The notes: generated by a model not told the origin, from the sequence alone. Shown: positions 1 through 11,990, numbered from the stretch's first letter. The stretch is DNA of 64,000 bases from Magnolia sinica (GCF_029962835.1 NC_080583.1:72401158-72465157); one strand, 5' to 3'. A program made the numbers and translations.

Positions 1-779
1 ACTCCTACTCAATAAGTCCATATATCAGTACGGTTCCTCTCTGGGATCATCACCGGGGTCTAGTACACTCAACACCACCTGCCGCCCCATCAAGCGCACA
101 ATTGGGTAAGTGGAAGAGACCTCACTATCTGCCTGGCCAGTAGTCTGCCAATACTTACCCGACTCATTGATAGCGGACCCATTCCTCGAGCTGGTCAAAC
201 TCAGCCTAGCTATGCTTACTCCCTCGGGCGGGTAAGGCTACACCTTCTCCCAACCGACCACGACACAGTGGGAGACGTGGCCTCCTGGTATCTGGCACTC
301 GAGCGCTCATGTATATCCAATCGGTCTCGACGTTGGGGCGTCCTTTGGTACCAAGAGGGTTTAGAGATTTTCACCCAGGGCCATCTATGGCAGCCCGATT
401 CTCTAACCAAATATTTTCGGTGTCCCATCTGGCCATCCACGATATACCTGTGGAGGCTACGGCCCTAATGTCGCAAGGGCGTACAGTAATCACAACACGC
501 AATGCAAGATTCATGAGTCATACAATCCAATCATGCATCAATCTTGTGCATACCGTGTGCTCATGTGAGATAACCTCTGCCTATCAGGGAGTCTCATAAC
601 AACTTACCCAATGACATATGCAATGGTTAACCACATCTCATAACAAACATGCAGATTATGCGTATGGGCATGTATCATGATGCTATGCGGTCACATACTC
701 ATAATCGGTATCAATAACCGGCATCGACAATCAACCTCGACAATGTGGACATTTAATCAACATTGCTCTCAAGGAATGA

Positions 780-2060
780 CCCATATAGAGCCTAACATAC
801 AGTGGGCTCATGGCCTCACACAAGTGCTAAATATACAACACCATGGGTCTCACTCAAGAGCTTAATACACATCACGATGGGCCTCACTCATGGGCCACAT
901 TTACATCAAGTGGGTCGCATTTCACGGGTCTAATATACATCGTAATGGGCCGCTCACACGAGCCTAATACACATCAAGTCGGGCCTCATTATATGGGACG
1001 AAAATATATCACAATGGGCCACGTCCCATGGGCCTCGAATACATGACAATGAGCCTCGACAATCGGAATCGGCCTCAATAATCGGCCTCGACAATCGGCA
1101 CCGATAATCAGCATCGATAATTGGCACCGACAATCAGCATCGATAATTGGCACCGATAATCAGCATATAAACAAGGCGGGGTCCATAGATGGACAGCTGA
1201 TCAACCATAATATAAAGATCGGCCCACGACTATGGTTATATTAAATCTGATGGCACAGAGCCATCCGTCTATGGCGAATGGGGCCCACTTATTTGGGTTA
1301 ACCCACTTAGAGAATGGTGCGAATGGGCCTAACAAAGCCTACGGGAAGGTCACAATGAGGACATCTAACCATCATTACACATCAATGTGGACATTTAACC
1401 AACATTGCTCCCAAGGAGTGGCCTACATAAGGGATTCATACACCACGTAACGGCCACACATACATCACATTGGGCCTCATTCATGGGCCTCTCATATATC
1501 GCGTTGGGCTTCCTACAAGGGCCTTAAATGTATCATAATGGGCCACACCCATGGGCCTTAGATACATCTCGATGGGCTGCGCCCTTGGGCCTTGCACACA
1601 TCACAATGGGCCTTACCAAATGGGTCGGAAATACATCACAATGGGCCTCAACCCATGAGCCCTAAATACATTACATCGAGCCTCATCAAATGGGCCCCAA
1701 ATACATCAAATGGGCTGTATCACATGTGCCTCATATATGTTAAGGTGGGTCTCATAACATGGGCCTCGACAACAGGCCCTATACACATCAAGGTGGGCCT
1801 TAACAACGGCCTCATACATATCAAGGTGGGCCTCAACAACAGGCCTTATACATATCAAATGGGCCACGTACAGCTAGCAGGTGGGCCCGACACAACAGGT
1901 GGGCCCTGCGTACACGACAGATGGGCCCCAATAGCTGGATATACTATGCATACATTACGGTGGTCTCATGGATGGACTATGTATATAACACATACATCAC
2001 TATGGTCCCCATCGTCAGATGGACGGCGGAAATAAAATACACAAATCACGGTAGGTTTCC
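780..2060 (+). repeat. Degenerate minisatellite inside family A LTR
   Basis: About 30-40-bp degenerate tandem units of the form 'acatcacaatgggcctca' plus 'cccatgggcc'. A short 'aatcggcctcgacaatcgg' sub-array lies at about 1060-1160. The same arrays are expanded in the second LTR copy at 7500-9070. Confidence 0.75.
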
Positions 2061-2385
2061 ACCGTCCAGATAGTTGGATGGTGTGGATATAAAACAATGG
2101 GTACATTGATCTGAGCAGATGGACGGCTTGGAGAAATATATGCAATCACGGGGACCCTCGAGCGAACGACATGGAATGAAGCACATGCATTAAGGTGGGG
2201 TCCACGTCCCCTTACTAGACTGACAGAGTGGATATAAAACACTTAGATCAAGGTGGGTCCCACCCAACTTGCTTACGTCAACACACCAGCTGGAAGGCTG
2301 GTGTGGTACCCCTGGAACTTGTTGTCGACAATACAACAGCTATATAGCTGTGAGGCCGCACTGGCCAATTCGTCCCACGTGGGGG

Positions 2386-3045
2386 CCCACCATAATGTTT
2401 ATCTGCCATCCAAGCCGTTGATACGGTCATAGAGACCCATATGAAGAGGAAAAACAAATTTCATAATGACCCAAAACTTCTATGAACCCAAACAAGGTTC
2501 TAATGGCAGTTGTTCAATCACCACTGTTTCCTATGATGTGGGCCACCTGAGCCATGTATATGGCTGATTTTGGGAAGGGGGCCCACTGCCCTAAGGGGCC
2601 CACCAATGCACGGCGAGGATATTCAACACACATCATGGTGGGGCCTGAAGTGGGGCCCACGGCCCTGGCCTCCACCGCCCACGCAGCAGCAGGACGCTGC
2701 TGCGTCCTCTGGTGTTAGCGGCAGCAGCAGACATTACTGCCTGATGTTTTTTTTTTTTTTTTGAAATTGGTTTTCTTGAGGATTTCCCCAGGTGGGGCCC
2801 GCATCGTGAGGATCCACCTAGTCCACTGGTTCCCATGGCTCAAGACAAGCCAAACAAGCCCAATATTTGAAGTGTTTTAGCCAGTGGGACATCAAGGTGA
2901 GTTTTCAACGGTAAAAAATACTGTTTTCTATGTTATGGCCCGCTAAAAAGTCAGATTGACTTCATTTTTCAACTCAACGCCTAAAATGAGCTGAGGAATG
3001 GAATGGACGGCATGGATTTGATTTATACATCAAAGTGGGGCCTAC
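2386..3045. mobile_element. Family C MITE fragments inside LTR copy 1
   Basis: Two pieces, about 2386-2580 ('gcccaccataatgtttatct' onward) and about 2825-3045, match the arms of the foldback MITE family seen intact at 53576-54144. They are missing from the equivalent part of the 5679-11319 LTR, so they probably arrived after the two copies split. Boundaries are approximate. Confidence 0.5.
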
Positions 3046-3076
3046 ATGAGCGGTCCACACAAATTTCTAAATCAAA

Positions 3077-3079
<3 letters not shown>

Positions 3080-3147
<68 letters not shown>
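3080..3147. repeat. (TA)n microsatellite
   Basis: About 34 uninterrupted TA units. It explains a spurious Ile-Tyr repeat frame. Confidence 0.97.
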
Positions 3148-3150
<3 letters not shown>

Positions 3151-4346
3151 CATGGCCGTCATTACACTACACGGTTAGTGCACACTTCACTGCACGTCCA
3201 CGTCCAGCGTTCCTGGACGCTGGACGGTTTGGGTAACACATATATAAGGTGGACCCCACCTACAGATGGCTGCCTAGGTGGGCCACCAATAGTTGGATGG
3301 TGTGGATAAGACATATATCAAGGTGTGGTCCATCCGAGTGGGCCACTATCACATCATCACATACAAAAACAAATAAAAAAGAGAGGGAGAGAGAGAAAGA
3401 GAGAGGGACACGTGGCCCACTATGAGCCCTCCCTTTCATTCAATCATATATCAAGTGGGTCCCAATATATGTAGGCCCACTAAATCAAAGATCAACGGTG
3501 GAGATTCCTCCACCAAAATGGAAGGTCTATATGACCTTATTTATGCAAGAAAAATAAACATCATGATGGGGTCCATGGAGAATGGCCCTATCATGGAATG
3601 ATCATGAGGATTAAGGTGGGCCATTAGCCACACCTAGGGTCCAAAGTGAGATCCATACCATTAATCGGTAGGCCTCACTTGGCCCACAATCAAAACATGA
3701 ATATCTAGCCTGTAGAAACATCCACCTTAGATCTCTTCTTCCTTCTTCCGCCAATGCATGCTAGAGCTCCAAAGGAACAATTTCAACGGTTGAGATGGTC
3801 TTTGGAGGGTGGGATTGGATGATAGGAAGGTGGGCCACACTAGCTTCTCCTCTTGAAAGCCATGAACGTTGGGGCTTGGATTGCTTGGGAGAGTGAGAGG
3901 GAGAATGAGAGGGAGAGAGAGGTGATGGGAGAGAAGTGATGGGAGAGAGGGATGGTGAGTGATGTAAGTAGGTACTTTGATGTAAGAAAAGTTTGACTTT
4001 TGGAGAGGGTGGTTGTACTTGGGGATGGGTGTGAGTGATGGGAGTGTACTTGACATTTGATGTGATGGATTCTCTTGGGATTTACAATGCACGGTAGTTT
4101 CCTCGAATTGAACGCGGGCCCACATCTGCTAGCCCGGGTATCACCTTGACGCTCGAGATGCGGCATCGGAACTGCGGTGATAACGCGGTCACTAGGGTAC
4201 AAGTCTCGGATTGAGCCGACTCTGGAATATGGGACACGACTCAAGGTTGCGCGCAACTACCGATAACAGATCGTGGGTTGTCGGAATTAGACCAGGAGGA
4301 CCGCGGAAGCCTGTGAAACAGTACGGGCTAGGATACGGGCCTTACA

Positions 4347-5260
4347 TCTATTCTAAGGAATGATGATCGTCTACTACTGTCAACATCTTGTATGTTTAAG
4401 GTAACATGTCTAGTGGGGTTAAATCTAATTTCTACAGATCCATCTGAATGTTCGATTATTTGTTCTAAATTTCTATTTTTAACTTGTTGAGAAGGTTGTA
4501 ATTGTATTAAATTCTAACTTTGTAGTAATTGGATTTAGTTCCATGTGATTGCTTTTGGAACTACTGTATTAGCATTATTTATATCTGTTTGTAATAATAT
4601 AGTTTGCTCCTTTTGGCTTGCTTTAATTGATCTTGGTTCTATGCTAGTATTCATTACTTTATAATGGATTCGATATACTAAGGCTAATGGTAAACTTTCA
4701 TCCATTAAGTGATATCCGCTTGTCTTAATATTAAGCGTTAGGGCATGTAAAATATTAGGATCTTTTAAACTTACATTAAAATTTAGATAGTAATTGAAAT
4801 AAATGGGTCTATTACATAAGTTAGACTCTCTAATTCCCAATACAGAGTTATGAAAATTTAAATACCTACAGTCTCTTAAATATATTAAAGTACTAACATT
4901 TAATCACTCTTTAGTTAATGGTTTAATTGCTACTTGTACTAATCCTATATGAAAGTAACTATATTTCTTTTTTATATGTTTTATGATTGCTTCTTCACTA
5001 AATAATGTTAAAGTTTTATACTCCTAATTTAATCCTATACTTTGTTATCTAGTTTTGATAGCATAATCAAACATGAATTCAAATGTCTCAATCTTACATC
5101 TCTTTTGTTGGTATTTTTGATAGTTTTTAATTTACTAAGTTTTTATTGATATTTTCATAATTTATTGAGAGCTGTTTATTATATTATCGTCTAAGAGAGA
5201 GAAAGAACTTGCTTCTGATGAGCGTGAAATATTACTATTAGTGCGAAATAGCTTATCCAT
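4347..5260 (-). pseudogene. Endogenous caulimovirid ORF1 fragment with 30K-type movement protein region, decayed
   Basis: Read on the minus strand, one frame runs from a possible ATG at 5260 down to 4347, where the family A LTR cuts it off. The best-preserved part, about 5025-4535, reads as a movement protein of the 30K superfamily found in plant pararetroviruses (Caulimoviridae). In that family the protein forms tubules or gates plasmodesmata for cell-to-cell spread. The frame is broken: in-frame stops lie between 5170 and 5030, at 4904-4906, at about 4532 and shortly beyond. Capsid, protease, RT and RNase H regions are absent, as the fragment ends at the LTR. The assignment rests on recognising the conserved movement-protein text and on the primer site at 5491-5508 in the same orientation. 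Genus is unresolved; a florendovirus- or petuvirus-like source is possible. It is not functional as it stands. Confidence 0.75.
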
Positions 5261-5490
5261 CATACCACTATTTATAATACTGTTTACAGACTAAACTGTT
5301 CAATTATGGATCCTTTGCGGTAATTTGGCTGTCTTTCGCTTGGAGCCAATACGGGTCCTTACTTTAAAGCAGTAGATCAATCTAAACAATGATCATAAAA
5401 TAGTTTTGATCATAGAACTGCTTTTCGTAATAAAAGTAATAATTGAGTCGAGGTTATCATTTTTTTGATTTTTGGGACTTTTTTTTTCCT
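5261..5490 (-). other. Pararetroviral leader region between primer site and ORF1
   Basis: About 230 bp lies between the primer-binding site and the first ATG of the movement-protein frame. It is AT-rich and holds no coding segment I recognise. Its position suits a short transcript leader of a caulimovirid. Confidence 0.5.
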
Positions 5491-5508
5491 AACTTGGCTC
5501 TGATACCA
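5491..5508 (-). promoter_or_regulatory. tRNA-iMet primer-binding site of the pararetroviral fragment
   Basis: The minus strand reads TGGTATCAGAGCCAAGTT, complementary to the 3' end of plant initiator tRNA-Met. Caulimovirid genomes use this primer for reverse transcription, and so do many LTR elements. Here no LTR end precedes it: the sequence just beyond (5511-5520) runs into a MITE. With the movement-protein frame downstream on the same strand, this favours a pararetrovirus over an LTR retrotransposon. Confidence 0.8.
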
Positions 5509-5516
5509 TTTCTGGC

Positions 5517-5678
5517 CATTGTGATTTACGAGTTTTATCCACACCGTCCATCCATATTTTCCTATCATTTTAGATGGATAAACAAAAAATAAGGTAGATC
5601 TAAGGCTCAAGTGGACAACACCACACGAAGCAGCGGTACTAAGGACACCCACCATTGAAACATTCTTGGGGTCCACTG
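5517..5678. mobile_element. Family C foldback MITE, left half (split by solo LTR)
   Basis: It starts 'attgtgatttacgagtttta' and runs through 'ccaccattgaaacattcttg' to the target site CACTG. The element resumes at 11320. Compared with other copies, the sequence reads straight through once the 5.64-kb LTR is removed, which shows the MITE was there first. The left terminal repeat is not recognisable next to the viral fragment, so this end may be truncated. Confidence 0.8.
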
Positions 5679-7499
5679 TGTCATGGCCCAAATCCGGAAA
5701 TCGGATTCACATGTATCCTAATCACTGAATCCAGTGCCGACAGCCTTCGTAGTACCCCATTCTCGGCTCCTAGCGCCCATATGCTAGGTTCAGATCCTGG
5801 GATCCTATAAGGAGGATTTTTCAAGGTACATTTATCTCGTAAGAAGCATAACCACAAGTTTACCCAAAACACAAAAGCAATATCATTATTACATATCCAC
5901 TAATATAAACGTTGAATACAATGCTGAAAGGGAAATACATATATCAAAATAAAATTAAAGCTCCGGAAGATAGCTGCATGCTCCCAGCTCAATGCCATTG
6001 CGACCAACGTCACCTGCACGCATCTATCGTGCATAAGCTTATAGAAAGCTTAGAGGGTGGTGAAAGTGTGTGCGTAAGATAGTGTCAAGCGCACAAATAC
6101 AACGTCATAATTATACAATGTCGGAAATACTGATAAGATCATGAATCATACGATATAAGAGTAAGTGGAAATACTGACAAGTCCATGAGTCATACAATAT
6201 CAGAGTACGCAATACAGATCAGCTATGCAAATGAGGAGTCATAAAGATCCAAATATCAAATGCCGAAGATGCAATGTAATATACAATTCCTGATGAGTTC
6301 ACGAATACCGTTAGCCGTATCTAGACCATATAAATGCAGAAACACAGTAACCTAAAATGCCATATGCCGCTGATGTAATGCAATATATGCTGAGAATGGA
6401 ATGACCATGCTGGAGTGTGAAGTCGAGAAGATAGTACATAGTATCGTAGGCTATGAGGTCCATCACAAGTGACTTCTATCCAAACCAGTCCCATACCTAA
6501 TTTGGATAGTCAGACTCAATGTGGTAAACTCCTGATCTTAAGTTAGTCGCATGCCCCAACTGAAATCCTAGCCATTGTGAAGGTACACGTAACAAATAGT
6601 TGTACACCACCAGCCCGAGTGGATAGTGAATGAATGAATGAGTATGCAACTCCTGCTCAATAAGTCCACATATTAGTACTGTTCATCTCTGGGATCATTA
6701 CCGGGGTCTAGTACACTCTACACCAGCTTGCCGTCCCATCAAGTACACAACTGGGTAAGTGGAAGAGACCTCACTATCCGCCTGGCCAGTAGTCAGCCAA
6801 TGTCTACCCAACACGTCGATAGCGGACCCATTCACGAGCTGGTCAAACTCAACCTAGTTATACCTATTCCCTCGGGCGGGTAAGGCCACTTCCCCTCCCA
6901 ACCGACCACGACACAGTGAGAGACACGGTCTACTGGAATACGACCCTCATGAGCTCATATATATCAACTCGATCTCGACGTTGAGGCATCCTTTGGTACC
7001 AAGAGTGTTTAAGAATTTTCACCAGGGCCATCTATTGAGGCCTGATGCTAATAATAGATTTCCGGTGTCCCATTTAGCCATCCACGACATGCCTATGGAG
7101 GCTACGACCCTGATGTCACTAGGGCGTACAGTAATCACAACACATAATGCAAGATGCATGAATCATACAATCCAGTCATGTATCAATCTTACGTATACCG
7201 TGCGCTCATGTGAGACAATCTCTGCCTATCAGGGAGTCTCATAGCAACCTGCCCAATGATATATGCAATGGTTAATCATATCTCATAACAAACATGCAGG
7301 TGATGCGTATGGGCATGTATCATGATGCTATGCTGTCACATACTCATAATTGGTATCAATAACCGGCACTGACAATCGGCATCGACAATTGGCCTCGGTA
7401 ATGTGGATGTTTAACCAACATTGCCCCCAAGGAGTGGCCCACAAAGAGCTTAACATATAGTGGACCCATGGCCTCACAGAAGGGTCCAATATACAACAC

Positions 7500-9070
7500 C
7501 ATGGGCCTCACTCAAGAGCTTAATACACATTACGATGGGCCTCTCACATGGGCCTAATATACATCATGATGGGCTCCATCGCCTAACCCTCAAATGCATC
7601 ACAATGTGCCTCATCACATAGACCTCATATTTATCACATTAGGCCTTAAACACGGGCTAGATACACATCACAATGAGCCTCAAATACGGGCTGCATATAC
7701 ATCGCATTGGGCCTCAAACACGGGCCGCATATACATCACATTGGGCCTTAAACACAGGCCAAATATACATCACAATGGGCCTCAACTACGGGTCACATAT
7801 GCATCATATGGGTCTCAACAATCGGCCTCGGCTATCGAAATCGGCCTCGGTAATTGGCCTCGACAATCGGAATCAGCCTCAATAATCGGCCTATTCAATC
7901 GGCCTCAACAATAAGAATCGGCTTCGACAATCGAAATTGGATTCGACAATCGGAATCGAAGGCCTCAACAATCGGCATCGACAATCAGAATCGGCCTTAA
8001 CAATCGGCCTTGACAATTGGAGTCAGCCTCAACAATCGGAATCGGTATCGATAATCGGAATCGGCCTCAACAATCGGCCTCGACAATCGGAATAGGCCTC
8101 GACAATCGGAATCGGCCTACTAAAGGGCCTAAGGGAATGCCATAATGAGGACATTTAACCATCATTGCCCATCAATATGGACATTTAACCAACATTGCTC
8201 CTAAGGAGTGGACATTTAACCAACATTGCTCCCAAGGAGTGGCCCAAATAGAGCCAAACATATAGTGGGCCCATGACCTCACACAAGGGCTTAATAAACA
8301 TCATGATGGGTCACATCCATGAGCCTCTCATACTTCAAGTGGACCGCAACATATGGGACACATACATCACAATAGGCCTCTGACATGGGCCTAATATACA
8401 TCATAAAGGGCCACATCCCATGAGCCTTAAATATATCGCAATGGGCCTCTACCCATGGGCTCAAAATACATCGCAATGTGTCTTAACCCATGGGCCCCAA
8501 ATACATCACAATGGGCTTTAACCCATAGGACCCAAATACATCACAACGAGCCTTAACCTATGGGCCCCAATATTAGGTCTTAACGAATGGGCCACAAATA
8601 CATCATATTGGGCCTTAAACAAGGGCCTCATATACATCACATTGGGCCCTACCAAATGGGTCCCAAATACATTACAACGGGCCGCATCACATAGGCCACA
8701 CATATATCACATCGGGCTTCATCATATGGGCCGAAATTACATCACAATGGGCCTCACCAAATGGGCCATAAATACACCACGATGGGCCGTATCACATGGG
8801 CTTCAAGTACATCATAATGGGCCACAACCCATGAGCTTCAAATACACAATAGGTGGGCCCTACACATGGGCCTCAAATACATCACATGGGTCTCATATAA
8901 GGGCCGCAATTGCATCAAGGTGGGTCTTAATGGATGGGCCACAAATACATCAGTGTGGGCCATAAAAACATCATATTGGGCCTCGTCAACGGCCACGAAT
9001 ACATAACAGGTGGGCCTTACACATGGGCCCTCAAATACACCACATGGGCCTCATTCAAGGACAGCTCGGA
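7500..9070 (+). repeat. 'atgggcctca' minisatellite array in solo LTR
   Basis: Dozens of degenerate units of about 30-40 bp built on 'acatcacaatgggcctcaa' and 'cccatgggcc'. GGGCC/GGCCC pairs inside the units could fold. A distinct sub-array of about 18-bp units ('cctcaacaatcggaatcgg') fills about 7800-8115. Confidence 0.85.
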
Positions 9071-9239
9071 TCAAACACGTACATCACGTGAGGGCCACCT
9101 GGACTGTGTGAATAACATATATATCGCGGTGGGTCCCACTATGATGTGGTTGAGGGCTTGGATTACATCTAAAATCATTTCAATAATGGTAGGTGCAACA
9201 TGTGTATAACTGTACACTATCATAGGGGTACATGGCTTA

Positions 9240-10070
9240 CTAATGTGATCAGCACTGTCCAAACATTGTCCAGCACCGTCCAACACAATTTGGATGGTGT
9301 GGATGAAATAAATACGTCATGGTGGTCCCATGCTGGTAAAACAGATGGACGACTAAGATAAAATAAACATATTATGGTGGGCCTCGTAATGATCTAAAAA
9401 TAGGGTGGACGGTGTAGATACAACACCTACATCATATGGGTCCGCAGTACCGCCTAAACACTGTCCAGCATCGTCCAAGCATTGTGGACGATGTGGATGA
9501 AATAGATACCACATGGTGCGGTCCACAGCACCATCCAAAGATGGTTCAACATCGTCCAGACATTCTGAATGGTGTGAATCAAAATATACATCGTGGTGGT
9601 GCACACAGATACATCACGTGGGTACCACAGTAGCACCGTCCGGTGTGGACACGAAATAAATACATCAATGTGGGTCCCATCCCACACGTGTGGGGTGGGC
9701 CATGTCCTGGATGGACGGTGATGGAGGGATACATACATCATGGGTAGGCTCCACCGTCCAGACCCTTGGACGGTGGATGGCATGGATTGTAATATATACA
9801 TCAGGTGTGGGTGGTCCTCATGCATGGACGGTGTGGATCAAGCCCACCCAGCTGCTGACGCAATACAACAGCTAAGTAGCTGTGCGGGGTAGACCATCCA
9901 ATCTGCTTTCCAAAGAGGTGGGTCCCACGTAGGGCCCACCATATGAACATATATATTATATACTCGCCCAAATCGCAGGATGCTACCTATACTCACCGTC
10001 CAGATACATCTGGACGGTGCAGATTTCATATTAAAGGTGGGTCCCACGTAGGAGTGGCCCACCATAAAAT
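9240..10070 (+). repeat. Array of 'ggacggtgtggat..acatca..gtgggtcc' units in solo LTR
   Basis: At least seven imperfect repeats of about 45-90 bp, each with a 'tggacggtgtggat' core, then 'aatacatcatggtgggtcc'. This core is also the terminal motif of the family C MITEs (for example 13970-14020 and 53170-53215). Confidence 0.75.
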
Positions 10071-10072
10071 TA

Positions 10073-10110
<38 letters not shown>

Positions 10111-10127
10111 ATATATATATATATATA

Positions 10128-10169
<42 letters not shown>

Positions 10170-10180
10170 TATATTATATA
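10071..10180. repeat. (TA)n-rich microsatellite
   Basis: Interrupted TA runs with short TTTA, TTAA and CATATTA breaks. Confidence 0.95.
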
Positions 10181-10458
10181 TCCACTCCAGCGTCCAAATG
10201 GACAGCCTGGACGGTGGGATATAATACATACATTTCAAGGGGCCCATCGTCCAAAGATCTGTCCAGAGATTTGGGCGGTGTGGATAACATAAACATCATG
10301 GTGGGTTCACTTGAGTGTGGTCCACCAGTGGATCAAGCTAATATTTTTGTTTTCCCATCATTCAGGCCTACCCAAAGTCATCCAACAGGTGGACAGCAAG
10401 ATAGCTGCCACTAATGGATGGTATGGATCTACTCAATTCATCAAGGTGGGCCACACAT

Positions 10459-10459
<1 letters not shown>

Positions 10460-10499
<40 letters not shown>
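10460..10499 (+). repeat. (GA)n microsatellite
   Basis: About 20 GA units inside the solo LTR. The frame of repeated Arg-Glu across it is not a gene. Confidence 0.97.
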
Positions 10500-10500
<1 letters not shown>

Positions 10501-10805
10501 GAACGTGAGAGGGGAGGGACCCTGCCACTATGGGCCCTCCCTATACATTGCATATATCAAGATGGGTCCCACCATATGTGGGCCATCAAATCATCAAAAT
10601 TAACAAATAAGATCACCCACCTCAAGATCTCTTCTTCCTTCTTCCACCAATGGGTTCTAGAGCTCCAAGGAATTAAGATTCAACGGTTAAGATTGATTTT
10701 GGCGGGTGGAGATGGGAGGTAGGAAGGTGGGACACACTTAGCTCTTTCTCATGGAGAGCTTGGACGTTCACCTCCCATGGTTGTTTAGGAGAATGAGTTT
10801 GAAAT

Positions 10806-10806
<1 letters not shown>

Positions 10807-10851
<45 letters not shown>
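10807..10851 (+). repeat. (GA)n microsatellite
   Basis: About 22 GA units inside the solo LTR, in the position where LTR copy 1 has GA-rich text at 3896-3955. Confidence 0.97.
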
Positions 10852-10853
<2 letters not shown>

Positions 10854-11319
10854 TGATGGACGGATGGAATGGGTGTTGTAAGAAATGAGAATGGAAAGTA
10901 TGGGTTGGTTTGAATTTAATGTAAAGGTGGAATGGGTGGGGAGAGAGAGTGTTGACTTGGGGAAAAGAGGGAATGGGTGCATGTCCTTGGGATAGGGTGA
11001 GGTGGCATTGGGGTATGAAGGGTGTACTTGACTTGATTGATGTGACGAGTCGTAGAGATTCTCTCGGAATTCGCAACGCGTTACGTTTCTTCGGAATGAA
11101 TGCGGGCCCAATCTCCGGGCCTGGGTATCGCATCGGGGCGTGAGACGTGGCGACGGCACGGTCGCAAGGGTATAAGTCTCGGGTCGGGTCGAGTCTGGAA
11201 TATGGGACACGACTCAGGATCCCGCGCAAACGTCGATAATAGATCGCGGGTCGCCGGAATTCGATCGAGAGGACTGCGGAGGCATAAGGAATGGTACGGG
11301 CTAGGATACGGGTCTCACA

Positions 11320-11623
11320 CACTGTGTTAATTATTTTCCATCCAACCTATTGGTATGGTCAAATATAATTGGATGAAGCGAAAAAACAAATATTGTCTTG
11401 ATCCAAAACTTCTGTGGTCCCTAAGAAATTTTCAATGGTAGGAATTTAATTCCCACATTGTGGTCCATTTGGGCACTGGACAATTGTTATTTTTGACTTC
11501 GTAATCTGAAATGATATGTAAAAATGGATGAACGGTGTGGATAAATTTCACACATCATAGTGGCCCTCGGAGCCTCTGCCTGTCCCGAGCTCGGAACAGG
11601 CGGGGTAATACCTAATCCGCGCC
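11320..11623. mobile_element. Family C foldback MITE, right half
   Basis: It continues the element left at 5678 ('tgttaattattttccatcca'). The end reads ..CCTAATCCGCGCC at 11623, the terminal inverted repeat type (GGCGCGGATTRG) seen at 53576-54144. A near-perfect 22-bp palindrome centred on CCGAGCTCGG lies at about 11573-11600. Confidence 0.75.
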
Positions 11624-11689
11624 GTAAAAAATGTGGGCATGGCTTTGGTGGATCTGCGAGTCACTGAGGTGGGTGGGATCCTTGACTTT

Positions 11690-11990
11690 GGGGCTCACAG
11701 TGATGTATGTATCTTGAATCCACACCATCCAACCACTTTGACAACTCATTCTTAGGTGGACCACACCACAAGAAACAGTCTTGATTGAATCCCCACCGTT
11801 AAAAACTTCATGAATTCCAACAAAATGTTTATTTGCCATCCAGCCTGCTGATAAGGTTACAAAGACCTAATTGAAGAGACCATACAAATATTAACTTGAT
11901 CCAAAGCTTTTATGGCTTGCGAGAAGTTTTTAACAGTCAATTACCATTGTTTGCTATACTATAGTTCATTAGAGATTCATGCCTTAAAAT
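11690..11990. mobile_element. Family C foldback MITE copy
   Basis: It shows the family landmarks in order: 'gtgatgtatgt..ttgaatccacaccatcca', 'gtggaccacaccaca', 'ccaccgttaaaaacttc', 'tgtttatttgccatccag', 'cttgatccaaagctttta', 'gagaagtttttaacag'. Ends are unclear and the copy is eroded. Confidence 0.7.

Larger units (their letters stand above)
1..4346 (+). mobile_element. Family A long LTR, first copy, left end outside window
   Basis: Non-coding sequence that aligns by eye along its length with 6651-11319. Both copies open with 'ctcaataagtccatat'-like text, pass through the same 'atgggcctca' minisatellites, and end in the same GC-rich block of about 240 bp. The last bases are ...GGATACGGGCCTTACA at 4346, a CA terminus as expected for an LTR. 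About 970 bp of the 5' end lies off-window, so I cannot tell a solo LTR from one LTR of a complete element. To the right it abuts pararetroviral sequence directly, so it probably inserted into that fragment. Open frames here, such as those on the minus strand at 3727-4256, are compositional and match no protein I recognise. Confidence 0.8.
5679..11319 (+). mobile_element. Solo LTR of family A (about 5.64 kb) with perfect 5-bp target duplication
   Basis: It begins TGTCATGGCCC at 5679 and ends GGGTCTCACA at 11319 (TG...CA). The five bases before it (5674-5678) and after it (11320-11324) are both CACTG. There is no primer site, polypurine tract or gag-pol, so this is a solo LTR left by recombination between the two LTRs of a complete element. 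The opening motif (TGTCAYGGCCC.., compare TGTCACC at 46457) and the TG/CA ends suggest Ty3/gypsy. Length is far above the usual few hundred bp to 3 kb, because most of the LTR consists of minisatellites. Related sequence: 1-4346 (+) and 45271-46457 (-). Confidence 0.92.

Noticed and set aside
3727..4256. Two overlapping minus-strand frames of 132 and 138 aa
   Set aside because: Inside the family A LTR, low complexity (Leu/Ser/Pro), with no motif. The aligned region of the other LTR copy does not keep the frame.
5491..5508. Possible tRNA-Met gene from TGGTATCAGAGCC-type motifs (also 24949, 40730, 60700, 61449, 61502)
   Set aside because: Only the primer complement is present, with no cloverleaf or pol III boxes. 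They are primer-binding sites or their copies.
7500..9070. CRISPR-like regularly spaced repeats
   Set aside because: Units are degenerate and contiguous, without unique spacers, in a plant LTR with no cas genes.
10768..11322. Minus-strand frame of 184 aa ending in Ser-Leu repeats
   Set aside because: The Ser-Leu part is the (GA)n tract read in reverse, and the frame lies wholly inside the solo LTR.
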